Assembly (NCBI GenBank): GCA_030425715.1
Contig: JAUIAA010000162.1
Coordinates: 1-5,487, forward strand
Source of the DNA: Bacteroidia bacterium
GTDB lineage: Bacteria > Bacteroidota > Bacteroidia > Flavobacteriales > Flavobacteriaceae
Direction of reading: 5' to 3'
Length of the DNA stretch: 5,487 nt
The notes below the pieces were generated by a model. That model saw nothing but the letters and a program-made list of their open reading frames with translations. It made no database searches and was not told where the DNA came from. Below are positions 1-5,487 of this stretch, piece after piece. Positions within the stretch are counted from its first letter, which is position 1. Every line of letters begins with the position of its first letter. The translations under genes were made by a program, and so were the position numbers.

Positions 1-310
1 TTTAGCCATTCTATTAATGGCTGCCAAATTCAAAATACCTGTTTGTCCACATGCTGGAGGCGTTGGCCTTTGCGAATATGTACAGCATTTATCTATGATT
101 GATTATATTGCAATTAGTGCTTCAAAAGAAGAACGAATTATAGAATATGTAGATCATTTACACGAGCATTTTTTAGATCCTGTTCGCATAAAAAATGGAG
201 CTTATATGCCTCCTCAAATTGCTGGATACAGTATTACAATGAAAGAAAAATCTTTGAAAGATTACGAATATCCAAATGGTATAATTTGGCAAACTGAATT
301 ACAAACATAA
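1..310 (+). CDS. fucD: L-fuconate dehydratase, C-terminal part (enolase superfamily), 5'-truncated by window edge
   Basis: This is the last ~102 residues of an enolase-superfamily sugar-acid dehydratase. The frame is open from base 2 to the TAA at 308-310, so the Met at base 17 is internal and not the start. The block reading PVCPHAGGVGLCEYVQHLS (about bases 38-94), followed by IEYVDHLHEHFLDP, is characteristic of L-fuconate dehydratases such as the Xanthomonas enzyme and the human ENOSF1 relative. The His of CPHAGG is the likely catalytic base of the barrel, the equivalent of His351 in the Xanthomonas protein as I recall it. The family enzyme removes water from L-fuconate to give 2-keto-3-deoxy-L-fuconate, using Mg2+, in the cytoplasm. 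The metal ligands and the catalytic Lys lie upstream of the window and cannot be checked. Usual length is about 430-445 residues, so about three quarters is missing only because of the window edge. The next gene starts 12 bases later. Related acid-sugar dehydratases (L-galactonate, D-arabinonate) are possible, but the pathway context favours L-fuconate. Confidence 0.93.
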   Translation, partial: LAILLMAAKFKIPVCPHAGGVGLCEYVQHLSMIDYIAISASKEERIIEYVDHLHEHFLDPVRIKNGAYMPPQIAGYSITMKEKSLKDYEYPNGIIWQTELQT

Positions 311-322
311 ATCTTTAATAAA

Positions 323-1657
323 ATGAAACGATTACTTTTTATTTTCATTTTTGTGATTACATTACAACCGGTGTTGGCACAAAAAAACTATATCCCTTCT
401 AAAGAAAACTTAGAAGCCAGAAAATGGTTTCAAGAAGCTAAATTTGGTTTGTTTATTCATTGGGGAGTATATAGTATTTTAGGAGATGGGGAATGGGTTA
501 TGAACAATCAAAATATTGCCATTGACGAATATGAAAAGCTTCCTGCTTTTTTTAACCCTATCGATTTTGATGCGGAAGCTTGGGTAAAAATGGCAAAAGA
601 TGCTGGCATGAAATATATTACCATTACCAGTAGGCACCACGATGGGTTTTCTATGTTTGATTCAAAAGCAACAGATTACACCATTGTTAAAAAAACACCT
701 TACCAAAAAGATATTTTAAAACCTTTAGCCGAAGCTTGTAAAAAAGAAGGTATCAAGCTATTTTTTTACTACTCCTTATTAGATTGGCATGACGATAATT
801 ATTTCCCTAGAGGAAGAACTGGTACGGGTATCCCTGGAAGATCTGATTCTGGAGACTGGGATAAATACATAGCATTTATGAAAGCCCAACTTACAGAGCT
901 TTTAACCAATTATGGTGAAGTTGCCGGAATTTGGTTTGATGGGCACTGGGATCAAAAAGAATGGGATGGCAAACGATTTGGTAAATTAAAAGTAGATTGG
1001 CATTATGATGAATTGTATAGTTTAATACATAAACTACAACCACAATGTTTAATTGGCAACAACCACCACATTGCTCCTTTTGCAGGCGAAGATTTTCAAA
1101 TGTTTGAAAAAGATTTACCTGGTAAAAATACTACAGGATTTGGAACTTCTGCTGATGATATTGGCATACTGCCTACCGAAGTTTGCGAAACTATTAATGG
1201 TTCTTGGGGGTTTAATTTAAAAGATAGAAAACACAAATCTGATAAAGAATTAATTCAATATTTGGTAAATGCGGCTGGTTATGGCAGTAACCTACTCCTT
1301 AATGTTGGTCCCATGCCAAATGGTAAAATTCAACCAGAACATATAACTTCCCTAAAGCATATTGGAGATTGGTTAAAAATTAATGGAGAAACCATTTATG
1401 GTACTTCACAAGGGCCAATTCCTCCTAGTAAACAAATGGTTTCCACGCAAAAAGGAAATACTGTTTTTTTACACTTATTAGATACTTCTCAAGAGGTTGT
1501 TTTTATTCCTAATTTTATAGGTAAAATAAAAACGATTCACTTTTATAAGGACCAATCAAAAGTAGAACACGATTTAACCAAATATGGTCTATTAATTAAA
1601 GTACCAAAAAACAAAATGGACAATATTGATACAATTATTGAAATTAAAATGAAATAA
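323..1657 (+). CDS. Secreted alpha-L-fucosidase, glycoside hydrolase family 29
   Basis: The 444-residue protein is a retaining exo-alpha-L-fucosidase that releases L-fucose from glycan ends. Residues 1-19 form a Sec signal peptide: MKRLL, a hydrophobic core, then VLA before Gln20. No Cys follows, so it is not a lipoprotein and should be periplasmic or released. The mature part is a TIM barrel (about 25-360) with GH29 marks: FGLFIHWG at 41-48, SRHHDGF at 103-109, LDWH near 153-156, FPRGRTG at 161-167, AGIWFDGHW at 201-209 with Asp206 as the expected nucleophile, and NLLLNVGPMPNG at 323-334. Glu286 in the EVC...SWGF block aligns by eye with the human FUCA1 EMC...SWGY region and is a candidate acid/base; Glu256 and Glu262 are alternatives. 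A short C-terminal beta domain (about 365-444) follows. The length is near the lower end for GH29, with no extra carbohydrate-binding module or type 9 sorting domain. It sits inside the fucose catabolic operon, 3 bases before the next start. Linkage preference (GH29-A or -B) cannot be settled from the sequence. Confidence 0.95.
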   Translation: MKRLLFIFIFVITLQPVLAQKNYIPSKENLEARKWFQEAKFGLFIHWGVYSILGDGEWVMNNQNIAIDEYEKLPAFFNPIDFDAEAWVKMAKDAGMKYITITSRHHDGFSMFDSKATDYTIVKKTPYQKDILKPLAEACKKEGIKLFFYYSLLDWHDDNYFPRGRTGTGIPGRSDSGDWDKYIAFMKAQLTELLTNYGEVAGIWFDGHWDQKEWDGKRFGKLKVDWHYDELYSLIHKLQPQCLIGNNHHIAPFAGEDFQMFEKDLPGKNTTGFGTSADDIGILPTEVCETINGSWGFNLKDRKHKSDKELIQYLVNAAGYGSNLLLNVGPMPNGKIQPEHITSLKHIGDWLKINGETIYGTSQGPIPPSKQMVSTQKGNTVFLHLLDTSQEVVFIPNFIGKIKTIHFYKDQSKVEHDLTKYGLLIKVPKNKMDNIDTIIEIKMK

Positions 1658-1660
1658 TTT

Positions 1661-2440
1661 ATGACACCATTTAATTTACAAGGAAAAATTGCTGTGGTAA
1701 CAGGAGGAGCAAGTGGTATTGGGCGTGCTATTTCACTAAGGTTTGTAGCACAAGGTGCTTATGTTCATGTATTGGAATTACAGGCAGAAAATTCTGCAAA
1801 TTTAATTTCAGAAGCAGAAAAACTTGGCGGAAAAATAAAAATGCATACCTGTAATGTCGCTAAAGCTACTCAAGTGGAACGCGTAATTCATCAAATTATT
1901 GATGAAAATCAAAGAATTGATATTTTGGTAAACAATGCAGGGGTTGCTCATGTAGGAAATATTGAAAATACCAGTGAAGAAGATTTAGATCGATTATACG
2001 AGGTAAATATTAAAGGTATCTATAACTGTATTTCTGCTTGTATCAAAAACATGAAATCCAAAGGCGGGGTGATTTTGAACATGGCTTCTATAGCTTCGAG
2101 TGTAGGAATTTCAGATCGGTTTGCTTATTCTATGACCAAAGGGGCTGTTTTAACCATGACCTATTCTGTTGCAAAGGACTATTTAGAGCATAATATACGT
2201 TGTAATTGTATTTCTCCTGCTAGAGTTCACACTCCTTTTGTTGATGGGTTCATCCGTAAAAATTACCCGGGGAAGGAAAGTGAAATGTTTGATGCTTTAT
2301 CTAAAACACAACCCATAGGTAGAATGGCTAAACCTGAAGAAATTGCCAATTTAGCCTTGTATTTATGCTCGAATGAAGCAAGTTTTATAACAGGAACCGA
2401 CTACCCAATTGATGGTGGATTTATAAAATTAAATGGATAA
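1661..2440 (+). CDS. SDR family oxidoreductase, probable 2-keto-3-deoxy-L-fuconate dehydrogenase
   Basis: This is a classical short-chain dehydrogenase of 259 residues, the usual length. The Rossmann fold starts with TGGASGIG at 14-21. An acidic Glu39 closes the second beta strand (VHVLEL), which favours NAD+ over NADP+. NNAG is at 91-94 and the active-site Asn is Asn116 (EVNIKG). The catalytic Ser143, Tyr156 and Lys160 (YSMTK) are all present, and the C-terminal DGG is at 251-253. The protein should be cytoplasmic. Among SDRs the stretch VNNAGVAHVGNIENTSEEDLD resembles those linked to fuconate dehydratase. The assigned reaction, oxidation of 2-keto-3-deoxy-L-fuconate at C4 to 2,4-diketo-3-deoxy-L-fuconate, rests on that resemblance and on its place directly before the FAH-family hydrolase that would use the product. 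The start lies 3 bases after the fucosidase stop with no Shine-Dalgarno motif, suggesting coupled translation. The alternative is that this SDR is the L-fucose dehydrogenase and the other one acts later; I consider that less likely. Confidence 0.85.
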   Translation: MTPFNLQGKIAVVTGGASGIGRAISLRFVAQGAYVHVLELQAENSANLISEAEKLGGKIKMHTCNVAKATQVERVIHQIIDENQRIDILVNNAGVAHVGNIENTSEEDLDRLYEVNIKGIYNCISACIKNMKSKGGVILNMASIASSVGISDRFAYSMTKGAVLTMTYSVAKDYLEHNIRCNCISPARVHTPFVDGFIRKNYPGKESEMFDALSKTQPIGRMAKPEEIANLALYLCSNEASFITGTDYPIDGGFIKLNG

Positions 2441-2467
2441 TAAATAGATTTTAAACAATACTTAAAA

Positions 2468-3325
2468 ATGAAATTAATACGATTTGGCACAGTGGATAAT
2501 GAAAAGCCTGGAATTTTAACCGAAGACAATAAAAGGCTAGATATTAGTGCATTTGGAGAGGACTATACAGAGTCCTTTTTTGAAAATGACGGGTTAAATA
2601 GATTGAAAAAATGGTTAGAAAAAAACCAAGCTAATTGCCCTGTTGTTAAAGATACAGAAAGATTAGGAGCGCCACTTGTGCGTCCTTCTAAAATAGTATG
2701 TGTAGGTTTAAATTATGCCCAACATGCAGCTGAAAGCGGTATGCAAGTCCCAAAAGAGCCTGTTTTGTTTTTTAAAGCAACCAGCGCAATAGTTGGTCCA
2801 AACGATGATTTAATCATTCCAAAAGGAAGTACTAAAACAGATTGGGAAGTTGAATTGGCTGTAGTAATTGGTAAAAAAACTTCCTATGTTTCTAAAGAAA
2901 ATGCGCTGGAGCATGTTGCAGGCTATGTACTGCATAATGATTACAGTGAGCGCGAATTTCAATTAGAAAAAGAAGGGCAATGGGTAAAAGGTAAAAGTTG
3001 TGATACTTTTGCGCCAATAGGCCCATTTATTGTTACTAAAGACGAAATAAAAAATCCGAATAACTTGAATTTATGGTTAAAATTAAATGGTAAAATGATG
3101 CAAAATAGTTCTACATCAGACTTTATTTTTAATGTAGAAGAAGTGGTGAGTTATATTAGCCAATATATGACGCTGTTACCTGGAGATATTATTTCAACAG
3201 GCACACCATTTGGCGTTGGTTTAGGGTTAAACCCTCCAACTTATTTAAAAGCTGGCGATGTAGTAGAATTAGGAATTGAAGGTTTAGGAAGCTCCAAACA
3301 GATTTGTAAAGATTATACCAGATAA
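2468..3325 (+). CDS. Fumarylacetoacetate hydrolase family protein, probable 2,4-diketo-3-deoxy-L-fuconate hydrolase
   Basis: The 285-residue protein has the FAH fold: a small N-terminal domain (about 1-70) and a catalytic beta-roll domain (about 73-282). The motif VGLNYAQHAAES at 79-90 holds the likely catalytic dyad His86 and Glu89. DWEVELAVVIG at 125-135 gives metal ligands Glu127 and Glu129, and HNDYSERE at 156-163 gives the third, Asp158. WVKGKSCDTFAPIGP at 172-186 contains the active-site Lys (174 or 176), and STGTPFGVG at 243-251 is the usual substrate-loop signature. FAH-family enzymes cleave C-C bonds of 1,3-diketo acids with a divalent metal. In the L-fucose route the hydrolase splits 2,4-diketo-3-deoxy-L-fuconate to pyruvate and L-lactate, and this gene is placed right after the dehydrogenase that would make that substrate. 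It follows the largest gap in the window (27 bases, no convincing promoter) and ends 4 bases before the next start. Its substrate is inferred from context, since many FAH-family proteins with these motifs act on other keto acids. Confidence 0.88.
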   Translation: MKLIRFGTVDNEKPGILTEDNKRLDISAFGEDYTESFFENDGLNRLKKWLEKNQANCPVVKDTERLGAPLVRPSKIVCVGLNYAQHAAESGMQVPKEPVLFFKATSAIVGPNDDLIIPKGSTKTDWEVELAVVIGKKTSYVSKENALEHVAGYVLHNDYSEREFQLEKEGQWVKGKSCDTFAPIGPFIVTKDEIKNPNNLNLWLKLNGKMMQNSSTSDFIFNVEEVVSYISQYMTLLPGDIISTGTPFGVGLGLNPPTYLKAGDVVELGIEGLGSSKQICKDYTR

Positions 3326-3329
3326 ACCC

Positions 3330-4178
3330 ATGAGAATAGATAGCCACCAGCATTTTTGGAAGTTCGACCCTATCCGCGATAGTTGGATAGACCAAAGTAT
3401 GGAGGCTATTCAAAAAGACTTTTTACCGCCACATCTTAAACCTCTATTACAAGCCAATAAAATAGAAGCTTGTATTGCCGTTCAAGCAGACCAAAGTGAA
3501 ACCGAAACAGAGTTTTTGTTAGATTGTGCCGCTAAAAATTCATTCATTAAAGGGGTTGTAGGATGGGTGGATTTGCGAGCTCACAATGTGGAAGCACGAT
3601 TACAACATTATTCACAAAATACTTTATTTAAAGGTGTGCGACATATAGTTCAAGCAGAAGCCAATGATTTTATGTTGAGTGCAGACTTTCAAAAAGGCGT
3701 AGGCAAATTGGAAGAATTTAATTTAACTTATGATATTTTAATTTTTCCCAGCCAACTTACTGCGGCAATTGCACTTGTAAAGAAGTTTCCAAACCAGAAA
3801 TTTGTAATAGATCATATGGCCAAGCCCGAAATTAAACTTGGGAAAATTGAAAAATGGCAAAAGCATATCAAAACCATAGCACAATACCCAAATGTGTATT
3901 GCAAAATATCAGGCATGACTACTGAGGCGGATTGGAAACATTGGTCAACTAAAGATTTTTATGCTTATTTAGATGTTGTATTCGAAGTTTTTGGCACAAA
4001 TCGAATCATGTATGGTTCAGATTGGCCAGTTTGTTTACTCGCCGCAACATACAAAGAGCAACTTCAAATATTAGAAACTTATATAAAAACTCTATCCATT
4101 GATGAGCAAATTAAAATAATGGGCACTAATGCTGTGGGTTTTTATCAAGTTTTAGAAACAAAAGCAGGCAATAACTAA
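3330..4178 (+). CDS. Amidohydrolase family protein, probable L-fuconolactonase
   Basis: This is a 282-residue TIM-barrel hydrolase of the Amidohydro_2 / COG3618 group, which includes L-fucono-lactone, L-rhamnono-lactone and LigI-type lactonases. DSHQHFW at 4-10 gives the beta-1 HxH pair (His6, His8). GVRH at 102-105 with Arg104 is the substrate-carboxylate or lactone-binding block of the group. FVIDHMAKP at 158-166 gives the beta-6 His162, and MYGSDWPV at 227-234 gives the essential barrel Asp231. The proposed reaction is hydrolysis of L-fuconolactone to L-fuconate in the cytoplasm, between the dehydrogenase encoded next and the fuconate dehydratase at the window start. The start is 4 bases after the preceding stop, without a Shine-Dalgarno motif, and the protein begins directly with the conserved MRIDSHQHFW, which fixes the N-terminus well. 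A rhamnonolactonase or related specificity cannot be excluded from sequence alone, but the fucosidase and FucP on either side favour fucose. Confidence 0.88.
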   Translation: MRIDSHQHFWKFDPIRDSWIDQSMEAIQKDFLPPHLKPLLQANKIEACIAVQADQSETETEFLLDCAAKNSFIKGVVGWVDLRAHNVEARLQHYSQNTLFKGVRHIVQAEANDFMLSADFQKGVGKLEEFNLTYDILIFPSQLTAAIALVKKFPNQKFVIDHMAKPEIKLGKIEKWQKHIKTIAQYPNVYCKISGMTTEADWKHWSTKDFYAYLDVVFEVFGTNRIMYGSDWPVCLLAATYKEQLQILETYIKTLSIDEQIKIMGTNAVGFYQVLETKAGNN

Positions 4179-4188
4179 AAAATAAATT

Positions 4189-4974
4189 ATGGATTTAAAT
4201 TTAAAAAATAAAATAGTTATCGTAACGGGAGGGTCAAAAGGAATTGGATTGGGAATAACCAATGCATTGTTAAAAGAAGGTGCTATTCCAGCAATTGTTA
4301 GTAGAAATAAAGAAAGTGTAGATAAACTTGTTCAAAACATTAAGGCAAATGGAGGCGAAGCTTTGGGAGTTATTGCTGAATTAACCGATCCTGAGCAGTG
4401 CAAAAGAGCGGTGCATGAAGTAGTGAAATTTTATGGTAAAATTGATGGGGTTGTAAATAATGCTGGTACAAACGATGGGGTTGGTTTAGAAAACGGCAGC
4501 TATACCGATTTTGTAAAATCTTTACATAAAAATTTAATTCACTATTACCTAATCGCGCATTATGCTTTGGAGTCACTTAAAAAAAGTAAAGGTTCCATTG
4601 TAAACATTGGGTCTAAAACTTCGGTCACCGGACAAGGAGGTACTTCGGGATATGCCGCCGCTAATGGTGGTAGAAATGCACTAACTCGAGAATGGGCTGT
4701 TGAGTTACTACCTTTTGGCATACGTGTAAATGAGGTTATTGTTGCCGAATGCTTTACACCGCTTTATGAAAAGTGGATCAATACTTTTGAAAATCCAGAA
4801 GAAAAACTAAAACAAATCACCAATAAAATTCCTTTAGATAATAGAATGACTACTGCAGAAGAAATTGCAAATATGGTGGTTTTTCTATTATCGAATAAAT
4901 CTAGCCATACCACAGGGCAGCAAATTTATGTAGACGGTGGCTATACCCATCTTGATAGAGCCATTACAAAATAA
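4189..4974 (+). CDS. SDR family oxidoreductase, probable L-fucose dehydrogenase with atypical YxxxN active site
   Basis: The 261-residue SDR starts its Rossmann fold with TGGSKGIG at 13-20. The second beta strand ends in Ser38-Arg39 (IVSRN) with no acidic residue, which suits NADP+ or dual cofactor use. NNAG is at 90-93, Asn115 is the likely active-site Asn, and Ser142 and Tyr155 have the normal 13-residue spacing. The position four after Tyr155 is Asn159 (GYAAANGG; codon AAT at 4663-4665), where nearly all classical SDRs have the catalytic Lys. The following REWAVELLPFGIRVN and AECFTPLY (186-193) resemble bacterial L-fucose dehydrogenases, and the C-terminal DGG is at 249-251. The expected reaction is oxidation of L-fucose at C1 to L-fuconolactone in the cytoplasm, feeding the lactonase encoded 10 bases upstream. 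The frame is intact, with normal length and codon use, so decay into a pseudogene is unlikely. Either the clade works without that Lys or the activity differs; the assignment is therefore less firm than for its neighbours. Confidence 0.8.
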   Translation: MDLNLKNKIVIVTGGSKGIGLGITNALLKEGAIPAIVSRNKESVDKLVQNIKANGGEALGVIAELTDPEQCKRAVHEVVKFYGKIDGVVNNAGTNDGVGLENGSYTDFVKSLHKNLIHYYLIAHYALESLKKSKGSIVNIGSKTSVTGQGGTSGYAAANGGRNALTREWAVELLPFGIRVNEVIVAECFTPLYEKWINTFENPEEKLKQITNKIPLDNRMTTAEEIANMVVFLLSNKSSHTTGQQIYVDGGYTHLDRAITK

Positions 4975-4981
4975 TTACACC

Positions 4982-5487
4982 ATGAAAAATCATAAAAAAA
5001 TACCTGTAGTTGACAAAAAAGTACTTATCCCTTTTATTCTAGTTACCTCTTTATTTGCCCTTTGGGGATTTGCAAATGCCGTAACCGATCCTATGGTGCA
5101 AGCTTTTAAAAAAGTACTTGAACTATCCAATTCGCAAGCCGCTTGGGTACAAATGGCGTTTTATGGTGGTTACTTTTGTATGGCTTTACCAGCCGCGATG
5201 TTTATGCGAAAATATTCCTACAAAGTTGGTATTCTTATTGGTCTCGCATTATATGCAACAGGAGCTCTATTGTTTTACCCTGCGGCAATAACAGAACAAT
5301 TTTGGTTTTTCTGCTTAGGGCTTTATATCTTAACATTTGGATTGGCGTTTTTAGAAACCGCAGCCAACCCCTATGCCTTAGCTCTTGGCGCTAAAGAAAC
5401 CGCAACACAACGATTAAATTTGGCCCAAGCTTTCAATCCTGTTGGTTTGATTGCTGGTTTATTTGTTGCACAGCAATTTGTACTAAA
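4982..5487 (+). CDS. fucP: L-fucose:proton symporter FucP (MFS), N-terminal part, 3'-truncated by window edge
   Basis: An ATG at 4982 opens a frame that stays open to the window end: 168 codons of a family usually about 420-440 residues long. It reads as the first five membrane segments of FucP (roughly 15-37, 52-74, 80-100, 108-130 and 148-167), an inner-membrane transporter that brings L-fucose in with a proton. It matches my memory of E. coli FucP closely, with a constant offset of ten: Trp28 for Trp38, Asp36 for the proton-coupling Asp46, and Glu125 in LETAANP for Glu135. Further matches are AFYGGYFCMALPA at 59-71, the MRKYSYKVGI loop at 75-84 and RLNLAQAFNPVG at 144-155. The start is 7 bases after the preceding stop, and the short charged N-terminus (MKNHKK) is typical of MFS proteins. 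E. coli FucP also takes L-galactose and D-arabinose. Placement next to fucose dehydrogenase supports L-fucose as the substrate. The second half cannot be checked. Confidence 0.95.
   Translation, partial: MKNHKKIPVVDKKVLIPFILVTSLFALWGFANAVTDPMVQAFKKVLELSNSQAAWVQMAFYGGYFCMALPAAMFMRKYSYKVGILIGLALYATGALLFYPAAITEQFWFFCLGLYILTFGLAFLETAANPYALALGAKETATQRLNLAQAFNPVGLIAGLFVAQQFVL

Larger units (their letters stand above)
1..5487 (+). other. Polycistronic L-fucose utilisation operon (both ends outside the window)
   Basis: All genes point the same way with gaps of 12, 3, 27, 4, 10 and 7 bases, and no hairpin followed by a T-run was found in the gaps. One transcript covering the whole window is therefore likely, with its promoter upstream of base 1. 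None of the starts has a GGAGG-like Shine-Dalgarno site; the upstream bases are A/T-rich (for example TTAATAAA before 323 and TACTTAAAA before 2468), as usual in Bacteroidota. No regulator, SusC/SusD pair or sugar mutarotase gene is inside the window. The operon extent and single promoter are inferred from spacing and shared function. Confidence 0.75.

Noticed and set aside
17..19. ATG at base 17 as the start of a small 97-residue protein
   Set aside because: The frame is open upstream to the window edge and LAILLMAAKF continues the conserved dehydratase sequence, so this Met is internal.
761..767. Run of seven T within the fucosidase gene, considered as a frameshift or slippage site
   Set aside because: The reading frame and conserved GH29 motifs continue normally on both sides, so no frameshift is indicated.
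1191..1200. The 10-base string CTATTAATGG, also found at bases 11-20
   Set aside because: A single 10-base match in unrelated coding positions of an A/T-rich sequence is expected by chance; there is no sign of a repeat element.
2441..2467. Possible internal promoter in the 27-base gap (TAGATTTT resembles the Bacteroidota -7 box TAnnTTTG)
   Set aside because: The last base of the box does not match, no convincing -33 TTG element sits at the right distance, and the surroundings are generally A/T-rich.
3189..3413. A 74-codon open frame on the - strand across the FAH-family/lactonase junction
   Set aside because: It is antisense to two well-supported genes, its translation shows no recognisable domain, and it is explained by the codon bias of the + strand genes.
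4370..4576. A 68-codon open frame on the - strand inside the second SDR
   Set aside because: It lies wholly antisense to a conserved SDR coding region, with low-complexity translation and no homology I recognise.
5143..5394. An 83-codon + strand open frame near the right end
   Set aside because: It is out of frame with fucP, whose own frame from 4982 matches FucP motifs throughout this stretch (LETAANP, RLNLAQ).

Overview
The window is an AT-rich stretch (roughly one-third G+C by eye). Six genes plus the start of a seventh all read on the + strand, with gaps of only 3 to 27 bases. Three things point to Bacteroidota, most likely a marine-type member of Flavobacteriia: the low G+C, the absence of Shine-Dalgarno motifs with A/T-rich bases before the starts, and a Sec signal peptide ending in the LAQ form common in that group. 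The exact genus cannot be read from this window.

Layout, left to right: the C-terminal quarter of an L-fuconate dehydratase (enolase superfamily, cut by the window start); a secreted GH29 alpha-L-fucosidase; a short-chain dehydrogenase (SDR) best read as 2-keto-3-deoxy-L-fuconate dehydrogenase; a fumarylacetoacetate-hydrolase-family enzyme best read as 2,4-diketo-3-deoxy-L-fuconate hydrolase; an amidohydrolase best read as L-fuconolactonase; a second SDR best read as L-fucose dehydrogenase; and the first 168 codons of an FucP-type L-fucose:proton symporter (cut by the window end). No intergenic stretch exceeds 27 bases, and no internal promoter, terminator, RNA gene, mobile element or CRISPR array was seen.

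Together the genes spell out the non-phosphorylating L-fucose route. The exported fucosidase releases L-fucose, FucP imports it, and L-fucose dehydrogenase oxidises it to L-fuconolactone. The lactonase opens this to L-fuconate, the dehydratase gives 2-keto-3-deoxy-L-fuconate, the other SDR oxidises that to the 2,4-diketo acid, and the FAH-family hydrolase cleaves it, by the known pathway, to pyruvate and L-lactate. This is a coherent, largely known type of catabolic operon rather than a new system. The one clear oddity is that the putative L-fucose dehydrogenase carries Asn where the SDR catalytic Lys of the YxxxK motif should be.
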